A stretch of 64,000 nucleotides of DNA from an uncultured Desulfovibrio sp. (GTDB lineage Bacteria > Desulfobacterota > Desulfovibrionia > Desulfovibrionales > Desulfovibrionaceae), in NCBI GenBank assembly GCA_913060505.1, contig CAJXRQ010000001.1, forward strand, positions 248,001 to 312,000, in the 5' to 3' direction. Positions within the stretch are counted from its first letter, which is position 1, and every line of letters starts with the position of its first letter. Shown piece by piece: positions 1 through 9,664 of this stretch. A program made the translations under genes and the position numbers. The notes below the pieces were generated by a model, which worked only from the letters and a program-made list of their open reading frames with translations, did no database searches and had not been told where the DNA came from.

Positions 1-25
1 TCATTTAGCTGAGTTCGTGGTAGCG

Positions 26-52
26 AAATAGGTATGGTGTCCCCCCTAATTC
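26..52. repeat. Left inverted repeat of putative element
   Basis: Near-perfect inverted match to 636-661. Confidence 0.7.
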
Positions 53-147
53 AGAAGCCTAAACAATGACGGCTATCCCGTCTATTGAATTGACTCTCTT
101 TTGTTCTGTGGGGTAATTGACACCCTTGATTTGGTACTAAAACTCCG

Positions 148-642
148 GTGAGGTTTGGGATGTATGATAATTCATTTCAATTGTTGGAAAAATTCACTGA
201 AAAACGCGAAACATCTATTGTAGAAGCCTCACAGTGGATAAAGGTAGTCCATGAAGATCACAAAGATTGGTATCCAATTGCATATCTATTAACTCATGGA
301 TACCTTGAGTGGTCGATTAAAAGTGACGGGACCAATTGGAACACAACGCAATGCCACTTGGTTGCCAAAGAAATCTTTTTATTATTTATTGGTAACGAAT
401 ACCCAAAATATGGCTATGACATAGGCTATGAATACTCGCCAGAGGAATCAAGAAAGGATCTTTATTTTTATCCATCACCGAAAGCATTTCAATACTTCAA
501 TGAGCAAAAACAAAAGAGGAATGATGTTCGAAACACCTTGTTTGTTGGAATTTTTATCGCGTGCATTACATCATTTTTAACAGCTCTTTTCACTTACAAG
601 ATTGACTCATTATTAATTTGTATTAAAAGACTCTGGAATTAG
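148..642 (+). CDS. Hypothetical protein with C-terminal transmembrane segment
   Basis: 164-aa ORF; hydrophobic TLFVGIFIACITSFLTALFTY near C-terminus; no family recognised. Confidence 0.55.
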   Translation: MRFGMYDNSFQLLEKFTEKRETSIVEASQWIKVVHEDHKDWYPIAYLLTHGYLEWSIKSDGTNWNTTQCHLVAKEIFLLFIGNEYPKYGYDIGYEYSPEESRKDLYFYPSPKAFQYFNEQKQKRNDVRNTLFVGIFIACITSFLTALFTYKIDSLLICIKRLWN

Positions 643-661
643 GGGAACATCATACCTATTT
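636..661. repeat. Right inverted repeat of putative element
   Basis: Near-perfect inverted match to 26-52; contains the TAG stop of the 148..642 ORF. Confidence 0.7.
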
Positions 662-662
662 T

Positions 663-950
663 TCAACTTGGCCTATCGAGTAGAATAAAGAGATAGTGGC
701 CCCCCTCCGCAGCCTTACAGCCCCTTTTTTCCTCAATCCACTTATCAACCTGCGGCGGGTCATACTTCTCGAACTGATCAAGCAGCCCATCGGGCGTGGC
801 ATCAGTAAGCACCATGTTGCGGTGCTCCTGTACAAGGAATCCGATCAAGACCATGCGATCCATGTGCTCGGCAAGGCAGGTGTAGTAGCCCTTCACCTCA
901 AGCAAGCCGCACGGCTTAGCGTGATACCCCAACTGGTTCCAGGTCAAATG
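663..950 (-). pseudogene. Truncated LOG family protein (C-terminal fragment)
   Basis: LTWNQLGYHAKPCGLLEVKGYY...QEHRNMVL...FEKYDPPQVDKWIEEKRG matches the C-terminal half of the intact LOG protein at 2761-3351; N-terminal half absent. Confidence 0.75.
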
Positions 951-993
951 TTTGAGGGACTATCCTGCTTTTGTCTATGAAAGCTAAGACAAA

Positions 994-1026
994 TAAAGGC
1001 CCCGAGTTCCTCGGAGCCTTTTTATC
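994..1026 (-). terminator. Probable intrinsic terminator (bidirectional hairpin)
   Basis: aaaggccccgagttcctcggagcctttttatc hairpin downstream of the 1092..1373 gene. Confidence 0.5.
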
Positions 1027-1091
1027 AACATTTATAGAAAACGCCTTTGCTGAAAACAGCAGGGCATTTTAGTACAACAATGAAGAAGTGT

Positions 1092-1373
1092 TTAGTCTTC
1101 GCGGCTCGTGATCTCCAGCAGGTGGTAACCGAACTGTGTTTTTACCGGGCCATGAACTTCGCCAACAGCTTCGTTAAACACCACGGTGTCAAATTCCGGG
1201 ACCATGACACCAGGGCCGAACTCACCGAGATCGCCGCCGCTCTGACCGGAAGGACAACTGGAGTGCTTCTTTGCCAGTTCTCCAAAATCGGCGCCGTCCT
1301 GAATTTGTTTTTTCAGGTCCAGGCAGGTTTGTTCATCACTAACCAAGAGGTGGCGGGCCGTTGCTTTTGCCAT
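1092..1373 (-). CDS. Parvulin-type peptidyl-prolyl cis-trans isomerase
   Basis: ARHLLVSDE...[38 protein letters not shown]...[12 protein letters not shown] is the PpiC/parvulin signature. Confidence 0.9.
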   Translation of the reverse strand: MAKATARHLLVSDEQTCLDLKKQIQDGADFGELAKKHSSCPSGQSGGDLGEFGPGVMVPEFDTVVFNEAVGEVHGPVKTQFGYHLLEITSRED

Positions 1374-1473
1374 GTGTGGGCTCCTGTAAGTTTGTATATG
1401 GGTTTAATTACTATGCAATTTTGCTGTTACGACTTTGTACACCGCAAATAAAATATACAAATTGGAAGCGCTT

Positions 1474-1549
1474 TTACAACCCTTTCTTCCTCTCAATCCA
1501 TTTGTCCACCAAGGGCGGATCATACGTCTTAAACTGATCAAGCATTTCC
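1474..1549 (-). pseudogene. Remnant of LOG-family gene 3' end
   Basis: Reverse complement translates EMLDQFKTYDPPLVDKWIERKKGL* , homologous to the C-termini at 663-950 and 2761-3351. Confidence 0.7.
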
Positions 1550-1700
1550 TACGTCTTTAAGAGTCGTCTCAGCACTTCAAAACTTCTTCCATTTCCAATC
1601 CTGCCTCGGTCCGGCGATAATTATAATGCTGACCGCTTGATATTAATTCGGAGAGTTTTTTATAGTTGGACTACCTGTCAATAAGCTCAAAGGAGAGGGG

Positions 1701-2624
1701 ATGAAGTGTTCGCTCGCGTTTCTGCTCATTGCGTTATTCTTGTGTACGCCGGCATTTGCCGATGGTCCCACTGTTCTTGTCATTCCAAAAGGCGAGCGGG
1801 TCCAATATTGGAAATGGGTTAGGAAAGGGGCAGTTCAGGCAGGCGAAGAGCGAGGAGTGTCAATCATTTTCCGTGGTCCGCGCACCTCCGATGACTACCG
1901 GGCGCAGTTGGGAATCATACAGCAGGCGATTGATGACAGGGTTGACGCTATCGTGATAGCGCCAAGCCACAGTTCGATTTCCACAGACCTTCTTGAAAAA
2001 GCTCACCATCAGGGTATTCACGTTGTTATTATCGATTCAGCATCGGAATTCAGCGAGGATGTTTCTTTCGTGGCGACCGACAATTACCGCGCAGGGTATG
2101 ATGCGGCCAAGTTCTTGTTATCCCTCATTGATTCCAACGGAAAAGTACTCCTGCTTCGCTACAAGAAAAATAACGCCTCCACCGTTGCAAGAGAGAAAGG
2201 TATGCTCAAAGCCTTTGGGGAAGCGTCAGGTGTCGAAATCGTTGATTCCGGCTATATCGGTGTGAGCATTGGCAAAACGTATTACCGTGTCTCCGACATC
2301 ATCAAGGCGCATCCGGACGTAGAGGCCGTGATATCTCCGGGAGAGGCGACCACCGTGGGATGTTTGCGTGCTTTGAAAGATACGGGGCTGGCTGGCATCG
2401 TAAAATTTGTGGGATTTGACTACACCAGCGAAGTGCATGCGGCGCTCAAAAGAGGGGAAATCCATGGCGTCGTTTTGCAACGTCCGTATGATATGGGGTA
2501 TCTCGGCGTAATGGCAGCCGCAGACGCAATCGAATCCAAACCAGTAGAAAAGCGAATAACAACTTCAATCAGCATCGCTACCAAACTCGACGATCTTGAT
2601 GCTGTGGACGTTGACGAGCATTGA
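1701..2624 (+). CDS. Periplasmic sugar-type substrate-binding protein (Peripla_BP_4-like), orphan
   Basis: Signal peptide MKCSLAFLLIALFLCTPAFA; type I PBP fold motifs (AIDDRVDAIVIAPSHSS, VIIDSASEF, VSFVATDNYRAGYDAA). Confidence 0.8.
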   Translation: MKCSLAFLLIALFLCTPAFADGPTVLVIPKGERVQYWKWVRKGAVQAGEERGVSIIFRGPRTSDDYRAQLGIIQQAIDDRVDAIVIAPSHSSISTDLLEKAHHQGIHVVIIDSASEFSEDVSFVATDNYRAGYDAAKFLLSLIDSNGKVLLLRYKKNNASTVAREKGMLKAFGEASGVEIVDSGYIGVSIGKTYYRVSDIIKAHPDVEAVISPGEATTVGCLRALKDTGLAGIVKFVGFDYTSEVHAALKRGEIHGVVLQRPYDMGYLGVMAAADAIESKPVEKRITTSISIATKLDDLDAVDVDEH

Positions 2625-2674
2625 TTCGCAAGTCCTGGACATCTCATTGAGGGCTGCCCTCCAATCGACAACAA

Positions 2675-2716
2675 AAAATCAGGCGAGCACCTTTCGAATG
2701 CTCACCTGATTTTGTC
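2675..2716 (+). terminator. Intrinsic terminator
   Basis: aaaatcaggcgagcacctttcgaatgctcacctgattttgtct; strong stem with T-rich tail. Confidence 0.75.
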
Positions 2717-2760
2717 TGATATATGGAACGAAGGCTGGGAAAAGTATTCTTTTCTATAGA

Positions 2761-3351
2761 TTACAACCTCTTCTTCTTATCAATCCACTTGTCCACCTGA
2801 GGCGGATCATAGCTCTCGAACTTTTCGAGCAATTCCTCGGGGCTATCCGAGGCTAGCACCATGTTGCGGTGCTCCTGCATCAAAAAGCCTTCCTGCACGA
2901 CGTTGTCGAGAAAGTTCGCCATTTGGGCGTAATAGCCGTTGACGTTGAGCAGGCCGCACGGTTTCTGGTGATAGCCGAGCTGATTCCACGTCAGCACTTC
3001 AAAGAACTCCTCAAACGTACCGATACCACCGGGCAGGGCGATGAACGCATCGGCCATTTTGGCCATGAGCGCCTTGCGATCATGCATGGATTCTACCACG
3101 TGCAGCTTGGTCAGTTCCGTGTGATAGATTTCCTTGGCGCGGAGCTTCTCAGGTATCACGCCGAAGACCTCGCCGCCTGCGGCAAGGGCAGCATCGGCCA
3201 CGCGCCCCATAAGTCCTACGCTGGAACCGCCATAGACAACGCCAAGGCCTTTTTCGGCGAGGGTCTTGCCCAACTGCGCTGCTGCATCGGCATAGGCTTC
3301 GGTGTTGCCCGGGTTGGAACCGCAGAATACGCAAACTCTTTCAATGATCAT
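2761..3351 (-). CDS. LOG family protein (TIGR00730; cytokinin-riboside-monophosphate phosphoribohydrolase-like)
   Basis: VCVFCGSNPG, VYGGSSVGLMG, ALPGGIGTFEEFFEVLTWNQLGYHQKP motifs. Confidence 0.9.
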   Translation of the reverse strand: MIIERVCVFCGSNPGNTEAYADAAAQLGKTLAEKGLGVVYGGSSVGLMGRVADAALAAGGEVFGVIPEKLRAKEIYHTELTKLHVVESMHDRKALMAKMADAFIALPGGIGTFEEFFEVLTWNQLGYHQKPCGLLNVNGYYAQMANFLDNVVQEGFLMQEHRNMVLASDSPEELLEKFESYDPPQVDKWIDKKKRL

Positions 3352-4400
3352 TTCACTTGCTCCACAGCTTTTCTGATGTCTGCCACAAATTCATCAACTT
3401 CCGCTTCCGTGGTGGCCCACGATGTCATCCAGCGCAGGGTGTGGGAATGTTCATCCCAGACGTAAAAGTAGTATTTTTCCAGCAGGATTTCCGTGGATTC
3501 CGGTGGAATTTGAGCAAAAACGCCGTTACTTTGCACCTCGCCCTTGATGGTCACATGCTCGATTTCTCCGGCCTTTTGCGCCAGCCGTTTTGCCATGTCG
3601 TTGGCATTGCGAGCGTTTTCAAGCCAGAGGTCGTCCTGAAGGTAGCGCTCCATCTGGGCGGAAACAAAACGCATCTTGCTCACAAGTTGCATGCCCTGCT
3701 TGCGTAGGTATTGGAATCCTTCCCCGATTTCGGGGTTCAGAAAGACAATGGCCTCACCCATGAGCAGGCCATTCTTGGTCCCCCCAAAAGAAAGCAGGTC
3801 TATGCCCAAAGCCGTGGTCAGGTCGAAGAACGAGCAGTCCAGCGCGGCGCAGGCATTGGCTATACGCGCCCCGTCCATGTGGACCAGCAGATCGTGGTCC
3901 TTGGCGAAATGGACCAGTTCCTCGATTTCGTCCAAAGTGTAGAGCGTGCCTTCTTCGGTCGTCTGGGTGATGGAAATGACTTTGGGCTGGCTGGCGTGAA
4001 CAAAGCCGACATGCCCGAGATACGGAGCGATCATGCCCGGCGTCAGTTTGCCGTCTTCCGAAGGAATGGTCACCAGCTTGGTGCCGCCGAAAGCCTCCGG
4101 TGCACCGCATTCGTCCATGTTTATGTGCGCCATGGATGAGCAGAGCACGGAATTGTATGTGCGGGTGACAGCACGCAGTCCCAGCACATTGGCGGCTGTG
4201 CCTGTGGTCACATAAAATATCCGGGCATCCTCGCCGAACTGCTTCTTGAGCAGCGCGTCGGCCCGTTCGCTAATGGGATCTTCGCCATATCCGCGCATGT
4301 ATCCATGGTTGGCTTCCGCTACGGCCTGCATGATGGCCGGATGCGCGCCTGCATTGTTGTCGCTGGCAAAGGAGCGCAGCAAGGTCTTGTTGTCTGTCAT
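3348..4400 (-). CDS. ltaE: Low-specificity L-threonine aldolase / beta-eliminating lyase family
   Basis: SFASDNNAGAHPAIMQAV, HINMDECGAPEAFGG, VHMDGARIANACAAL, SFGGTKNG (PLP lysine). Start taken at MTDNKTLL rather than the upstream ORF start. Confidence 0.85.
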   Translation of the reverse strand: MTDNKTLLRSFASDNNAGAHPAIMQAVAEANHGYMRGYGEDPISERADALLKKQFGEDARIFYVTTGTAANVLGLRAVTRTYNSVLCSSMAHINMDECGAPEAFGGTKLVTIPSEDGKLTPGMIAPYLGHVGFVHASQPKVISITQTTEEGTLYTLDEIEELVHFAKDHDLLVHMDGARIANACAALDCSFFDLTTALGIDLLSFGGTKNGLLMGEAIVFLNPEIGEGFQYLRKQGMQLVSKMRFVSAQMERYLQDDLWLENARNANDMAKRLAQKAGEIEHVTIKGEVQSNGVFAQIPPESTEILLEKYYFYVWDEHSHTLRWMTSWATTEAEVDEFVADIRKAVEQVK

Positions 4401-4437
4401 GGTTTCGTTGGTGTTTTGAGGTTTGAGATGCTGGTTA

Positions 4438-4881
4438 TTATTTGACGCGGGCAGTGGCCTTGGCGATGTGCAGGGCGAACACTGCGGTTTTGGGCACAAC
4501 CCGTACATTGTAAGGGAGTGTCTCACCTGCGTATTTCCGGGTGATGATATCAAGGGCGTCCACAGTCTCTTCTTTGGGAAGAAGGTACGGAATGGCCGTG
4601 CCCATGACGCTCTTGAAGTAATAGCCGAAGCCACAGGCGTCTCGGCTGGTTTTTGGCTTCACATCCACCGCACAGCTGAAAGCTATGGTCGCCCTCGTGT
4701 CCAGAGCGCGGAATTTGCGTCCGTCGCGTCCGGAGTGCACGTACAGGATGCCGTCTTCGCGAGCAAAATTCATGGGGATTGAACAGAGACCTTCCTCGTC
4801 CTGAAAAGCCAGCCAGAGGACGTCGGCGCGGTCCAGAATGTCATTTACCACAGACGGTTCCGATGTAACGTCTTTTTTCAC
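4438..4881 (-). CDS. Pyridoxamine 5'-phosphate oxidase family (FMN-binding split barrel) protein
   Basis: LWLAFQDEEGLCSIPMNFAREDGILYVHSGRDGRKFRAL...ATIAFSC pattern. Confidence 0.75.
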   Translation of the reverse strand: MKKDVTSEPSVVNDILDRADVLWLAFQDEEGLCSIPMNFAREDGILYVHSGRDGRKFRALDTRATIAFSCAVDVKPKTSRDACGFGYYFKSVMGTAIPYLLPKEETVDALDIITRKYAGETLPYNVRVVPKTAVFALHIAKATARVK

Positions 4882-5026
4882 GAGGATTCCTTTGGTAATG
4901 GGGCGGCGATTTTACACAGATGCAGGAAATTTCTTATGCCGGTGCGGCATGGAAAGCAAATGTGATTTTGGGGCGGAGACGGCTGTTGGACGGCCGGATT
5001 TGCCAGGAGTCGAAGAGGAGCTTTGG

Positions 5027-5287
5027 CTAGAAGTCCATAAGATTCAATGGGTCGAGATCCTTTTTTTTGACCCGGCGGAAAATGATTTCATCATGAAACA
5101 TACCGTCCTTCATCTCTATTTCCCACTGGCCGCCGGAGCCGAAGCTGTTCCATAGCTCGTCGCGGATGCCTTGACGGACAAAAACGCGGACTTCGTCTTC
5201 TGTGCGTTTTTCCAGTTCGGAGATGATGGCCGGGACAAGCCCGCAGGTCACATTCTTGAAGTCGATGACGTTTCTGAAATCTTCCAT
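5027..5287 (-). CDS. Conserved hypothetical protein
   Basis: Intact ORF from MEDFRNVIDF, immediately 3' of mnmE. Confidence 0.6.
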   Translation of the reverse strand: MEDFRNVIDFKNVTCGLVPAIISELEKRTEDEVRVFVRQGIRDELWNSFGSGGQWEIEMKDGMFHDEIIFRRVKKKDLDPLNLMDF

Positions 5288-5289
5288 GG

Positions 5290-6681
5290 TTATTTCCCGA
5301 TGCAAAAATCGTCGAATATTGCGTTGAGGACTTCGTCCGAACTAATGGTTCCGGTGATGGCATCCAGATGGTTACAGGCGGTTTCCAAACGCACGCCCAA
5401 AAGGTCATAGGGTATGCCTGCCGAAGCGTCGGATTCCATGTCCTCCAGTTCCTTGCATGCCTGTTTCAGGGCCATGGCCTGTCGGGCGTTGGGCACCAGT
5501 TCGTCAGGATCGGGTTGCGCCTGGCCTTCCAGAAGGCGTTTGCGAATGGCCGAGGTAAGCTTGTCCAGATTCTTACCTGTTTTGGCCGAAACCTTAACAA
5601 GTTCAAACATGTAACGCTTGAAAATTTTCCATGGCTGGGGTTCCGCAGCGATTTCGTCCGTCTTGTTCATAACGGCGATGGTTTTTGCCGGGTCCAGCGT
5701 AAGGCAGGCGTCCACGTTTTCGTCCGCAATGGTGGCGGAGTTGTCCACCACGAAAAGAATCAGGTCTGCCTGATCCATCAGTTCCCGGCTGATGGTCATG
5801 CCTGCCAGTTCTACGGTGTCTTCGCTTTCGCGCATGCCGGCTGTATCCGCCAGCCGGACCCGCAGGCCGTCAAGATCGAGATTTTCCTCGATGTAGTCGC
5901 GTGTGGTGCCGGGGATATCCGTTACGATTGCGCGGTCCCGGCCGAGCAGGGCGTTCATGAGGCTGGACTTGCCTGCGTTGACCATGCCTGCCAGCACAAC
6001 AAGGGCGCCTTCGCGCCATGCCTTGGTGCGTTCCACGGCGGCGAGCAGGGCATTTATGCTTTCCCTGACCGACGTGCTGGCGGCAATAAGTTGCTGTGGG
6101 GATAGACATTCCAGTTCCTCTTCAGGAAAGTCCACGGCAACACAAAGCTGTGCACGTAGTTCTTCCAACTGGAAGCGCAAAGCTGCAATGGCCTCACCCA
6201 ACAGGCCGGAATGTTTGATCTGCGCCATGTGCGCCGCAGCTCGGGTCGGTGCGTGAATCATTTCCGCAATGGCTTCGGCCTGTGTCAGATCCATGCGGCC
6301 ATTCAGAAAAGCCCGGAGAGTGAATTCACCCTTTTGGGCCAGACGCGCACCTGCGTTCAGACATTCCTGCAACACGGAAGCGAGAATGGCTTGCCCACCG
6401 TGGCAGTTGAATTCCACCACATCTTCGCCGGTAAAGGATTTGGGACCGGGCATGTACGCCGTGAGCACTTCATCCAGCACAAGGCCTTGGGAGTCCTTGA
6501 GCTGACCATGGTGCAACATGTAGGGCTTGAACTCTGAAAAATCGTTTCGGGAAGCGTGAAAAAGCTGTTTGGCTATGGTGAGAGACTGTGGACCGCTCAA
6601 TCGGATGATGCCCACTCCACCTTGTCCGGGGGGCGTGGCTACTGCAGCGATGGTGTCTTTCCTGTGCGCGGCGTTGATCAT
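5290..6681 (-). CDS. mnmE: tRNA modification GTPase MnmE/TrmE
   Basis: DTIAAVATPPGQGGVGIIRLSG, GMVNAGKSSLMNALLGRDRAIVTDIPGTTRD, C-terminal FCIGK. Confidence 0.97.
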   Translation of the reverse strand: MINAAHRKDTIAAVATPPGQGGVGIIRLSGPQSLTIAKQLFHASRNDFSEFKPYMLHHGQLKDSQGLVLDEVLTAYMPGPKSFTGEDVVEFNCHGGQAILASVLQECLNAGARLAQKGEFTLRAFLNGRMDLTQAEAIAEMIHAPTRAAAHMAQIKHSGLLGEAIAALRFQLEELRAQLCVAVDFPEEELECLSPQQLIAASTSVRESINALLAAVERTKAWREGALVVLAGMVNAGKSSLMNALLGRDRAIVTDIPGTTRDYIEENLDLDGLRVRLADTAGMRESEDTVELAGMTISRELMDQADLILFVVDNSATIADENVDACLTLDPAKTIAVMNKTDEIAAEPQPWKIFKRYMFELVKVSAKTGKNLDKLTSAIRKRLLEGQAQPDPDELVPNARQAMALKQACKELEDMESDASAGIPYDLLGVRLETACNHLDAITGTISSDEVLNAIFDDFCIGK

Positions 6682-6776
6682 GCAGGATGCCTCGCGGGGA
6701 CCGCGTTATATGGGCGCGGGATAAGGGGGCCGACGGTTTCCCCCACGGAAACCGCCGGCGCAATCGGGTAAAACAA

Positions 6777-7730
6777 CTAGTTCCGCTGGTTGCGGCGGTT
6801 GTTCTTACGCTTGGGTACGATGAGCACACGCTTCATGGGACCGTCGCCCTTGGAGCGTGTGAAGACCCCGTCACTGTCCTGCAACGCCAGATGAACAACC
6901 CGGCGATGGTAAGAGCTCAGGGGTTTGGTGCTTTGTGTACGGCCGATACGACAAGCCTTGTCCGCAAGATGGTTGGCGATCTGCCGGAGCTTTTCATCCT
7001 GGCGCTCACGGTATTCACCGGTATCGATCTGGATGCGGATAGAGGCTTCCATGCGGCGTGATACCAGACGATTTGTCAGGTATTGCAGGGAAGAAAGCGT
7101 TTGACCTTCCCGGCCGATGATCAGACCGCTGTTTTCCTCGTCGTCAATGAATACCTTGAGGCGGTCGGGGTCAAACGAGACTTCCAGCTTGGTTTCGCCC
7201 ACGATGGGGAAAAGCAACTTTCCGACAACTTCACGGACGACGGCTTCAAGCTCGTCCTTGTTCATGTCCGCGAATTCGTCCACCACTTCTTTGGGAGCTT
7301 GCTCCGGTGCGCTTTCAGGAGTCGTCTCCTCAATGCGCGGAGCCTCGGCTTCCTCTTCCCGGCGCGGTGCCGGAGCAGGCTTCGGCTTGGCTGCCTTGGG
7401 CTTCTGTTCCCGTTTGGGAGCGGCCTTTTCCTTTTCTTCTTTTAGTTCGGACGGACGCGGTTCCTTTTTCTTGGGAGCACTTTTTTTCGGTGCTTCCTTT
7501 TTGGGCTCTTCCTGCTTACGGGGAGCGGCCAAAAGGTCGCCTGCATCCATGCTTACACGGGGGCGGGCTTTGATTTCGGCCTTTTTTACACCCATAAGAC
7601 CGAAGATGCCCGTAGATCCGCCCTTGATGATTTCAATTTCAAGTTTATCGCGTTTGAGCTCAAAGTGCTCGCACGCCGTTTCGATGGCTTCATCCAGGGT
7701 TTTTCCCTGGAACTCTTTGAATTCACTCAT
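6777..7730 (-). CDS. jag: Jag/KhpB family single-stranded RNA-binding protein (Jag-N, KH, R3H)
   Basis: Jag-N motif, charged linker, GLIIGREGQTLSSLQYL KH motif, R3H-like C-terminus; next to yidC. Confidence 0.92.
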   Translation of the reverse strand: MSEFKEFQGKTLDEAIETACEHFELKRDKLEIEIIKGGSTGIFGLMGVKKAEIKARPRVSMDAGDLLAAPRKQEEPKKEAPKKSAPKKKEPRPSELKEEKEKAAPKREQKPKAAKPKPAPAPRREEEAEAPRIEETTPESAPEQAPKEVVDEFADMNKDELEAVVREVVGKLLFPIVGETKLEVSFDPDRLKVFIDDEENSGLIIGREGQTLSSLQYLTNRLVSRRMEASIRIQIDTGEYRERQDEKLRQIANHLADKACRIGRTQSTKPLSSYHRRVVHLALQDSDGVFTRSKGDGPMKRVLIVPKRKNNRRNQRN

Positions 7731-7772
7731 ATGTGATTCCTTAGGATCTTTCGAGGGGGCCTGCCTCTTTGT

Positions 7773-9416
7773 TTACGCAGCTTTGTTTTGGGCCTCTTTC
7801 TTCTTGTTTTTCGCGATCATGAGCCACTGCTGGCCGATGGACAGCAAGTTGTTGAGCAGCCAGTAGACCACCAACCCTGAAGGGAAGTTAAGGAATATGA
7901 AAGTAAAGACCACGGGCATGAAGAGCATGATCTTCTTTTGGGTCGGGTCACCGGCCGTCGGAGTCATAAGCTGCTGAAGGAACATGGTGGCACCCATTAT
8001 CAGCGGCGTGACGTAATAGGGGTCCTTGGCCGAGAGGTCGGCCAGCCACACTATTTTGGTGAAGGGCACAAATTCGATGAATGGAGCGTGGCGCAATTCA
8101 ATGGCGCCGAGCAGGGCCTTGTACAGGCCGAAGAAGACCGGAATCTGCAACAGCATGGGCACGCAGCCTCCGGCCGGGTTGACTTTGTATGTTTTATACA
8201 GGGCCATGGTTTCCTGCTGCAGCTTTTGCTTGTCATCCCCGTATTTGTCCCTGAGCTTGGTGATCATGGGTTGCAGTTTTTTCATGCGTTCCATGGATTC
8301 GTAGCTTTTTTGGGAAAGGGGCCAGAACACGAGCTTGATGAGAATGGTCAGGATGATGATGGCGATGCCGTAGTTGTGCACGTACTGGTACAGGTAGTCC
8401 AGAGCGATGAGCAACGGCTTTGCCAGCACGTCGAACCAGCCGAAATGCACGGCTTGTTGCAGTTCGTTGGGCATGGTTGCCAGCATGTCGCGTTCGCAGG
8501 GGCCGACATAGTAGGACGCCTTCATGGTCTTGGCCACGTTGGGCAGCAATGTGGCCGGTTCCTCGACGGCCATGCGGAAGATGTCATCCTGCACACCGGA
8601 GTACATCACGGAGTTTTCAGCACCCGGAATGATCGCGAACAGGAAGTAGTTGGACTGGATGCCGGTCCACTTGAGCATATTCCCGGAGGTTACGCCCTCT
8701 TCCTTGAGGTCGTCACGGTCCGTTTCTTCGTCCCTGCCGGAATCGTTGAGCCAGGAAATGCGGGTGGGGTTGTATCGGTCATCTTTCGCGGTCATGGACT
8801 GGGCTGCGGCAGTAAAGGACACGGATGCCTCGAAGCCCGTGGTGCTCATGTTGGTGACCGTAAGGTCTTCGTCTATGAGATAGGTCTTTGCATCAAAGGT
8901 CAGGCGGCGTTCCAGACGATAGTCGCCGGACTGTCCCGTGAAGACCAGCACCTGCTTGCCTTCCGTGATATTCAGATCACTGCCTTCGAAAGCCCATTTG
9001 CCGCCAAGCCACGTATGCAGTTCCTGGCCTTTGCGGGTCAGGATAACGCCCATGGGGCCTTTGGCAATGGCGTCTTTACCCACCAAATCCACATCCGGAG
9101 AGTCGGGCTTGATGGTTTGTTTGTAGTTTTTGAGTACGAAAGATTCAAGAATGCCGCCATCGCTGTTGAAAACCGCCGTGTACAACGGAGTGTCAACCTT
9201 GACGGTACGTCCCTCTGTGGGGACGAAGTCCTGAGAACTGGGCGCAGGGGTAGCCGGAGCGGCCTCGGAAACGGAAGGCGCCTGTCGCGCTTTTTCAGTC
9301 GTAGCTGCCTGCTGAGCGGGATGCTTTTGGGGCGGTGTCGCAAAGAAGAAATTCCACGCGAAAACCACGAGCATGCTCAGGGAAACTGCGAGGATAAGGC
9401 GTTTGTTGTCCATCAA
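7773..9416 (-). CDS. yidC: Membrane protein insertase YidC
   Basis: N-terminal TM MDNKRLILAVSLSMLVVFAW; C-terminal LIKLVFWPLSQKSYESMERMKKLQPMI...NPAGGCVPMLLQIPVFFGLYKAL. Confidence 0.97.
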   Translation of the reverse strand: MMDNKRLILAVSLSMLVVFAWNFFFATPPQKHPAQQAATTEKARQAPSVSEAAPATPAPSSQDFVPTEGRTVKVDTPLYTAVFNSDGGILESFVLKNYKQTIKPDSPDVDLVGKDAIAKGPMGVILTRKGQELHTWLGGKWAFEGSDLNITEGKQVLVFTGQSGDYRLERRLTFDAKTYLIDEDLTVTNMSTTGFEASVSFTAAAQSMTAKDDRYNPTRISWLNDSGRDEETDRDDLKEEGVTSGNMLKWTGIQSNYFLFAIIPGAENSVMYSGVQDDIFRMAVEEPATLLPNVAKTMKASYYVGPCERDMLATMPNELQQAVHFGWFDVLAKPLLIALDYLYQYVHNYGIAIIILTILIKLVFWPLSQKSYESMERMKKLQPMITKLRDKYGDDKQKLQQETMALYKTYKVNPAGGCVPMLLQIPVFFGLYKALLGAIELRHAPFIEFVPFTKIVWLADLSAKDPYYVTPLIMGATMFLQQLMTPTAGDPTQKKIMLFMPVVFTFIFLNFPSGLVVYWLLNNLLSIGQQWLMIAKNKKKEAQNKAA

Positions 9417-9664
9417 TTTGTCTCACTTTTGGGTTTGGGGCATGGCCAGATGGCAGGGACGGGGTCATAACCCCCCTTGCATAGAGGCTGGCAGCGGACA
9501 AGGCGCAAAAACGTAAGCACGAAGCCCTTGAGGGCGCCGTGTTTGGAGAATGCTTCCAAGGCGTATTCTGAGCACGAGGGAATGAACCGGCAGCAACCGG
9601 GTTTCAGAGGAGAGATGCAGTATTGGTAAAAGCGAATGAGCGCCATGCAAATGAAGCGCATCAT
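9413..9664 (-). CDS. yidD: Membrane protein insertion efficiency factor YidD
   Basis: LIRFYQYCISPLKPGCCRFIPSCSEYALEAFSKHG. Confidence 0.97.
   Translation of the reverse strand: MMRFICMALIRFYQYCISPLKPGCCRFIPSCSEYALEAFSKHGALKGFVLTFLRLVRCQPLCKGGYDPVPAIWPCPKPKSETN

Larger units (their letters stand above)
26..661. mobile_element. Putative small inverted-repeat-bounded element carrying one cargo ORF
   Basis: Left end 26-52 aaataggtatggtgtcccccctaattc; reverse complement of 637-661 reads aaataggtatgatgttcccctaattc (two mismatches, one indel). AT-rich interior with a single ORF; no transposase. Confidence 0.5.

Noticed and set aside
3348-4634. Upstream-extended start of the threonine aldolase
   Set aside because: The extra 78 residues overlap the pyridoxamine-oxidase-like gene and do not look like aldolase; homology begins at MTDNKTLL (4400).
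5368-6105. 245-aa + strand ORF over mnmE
   Set aside because: Antisense shadow of mnmE; no motif.
7938-9470. 510-aa antisense ORF over yidC
   Set aside because: Shadow ORF opposite a confident yidC; low-complexity composition typical of antisense frames.
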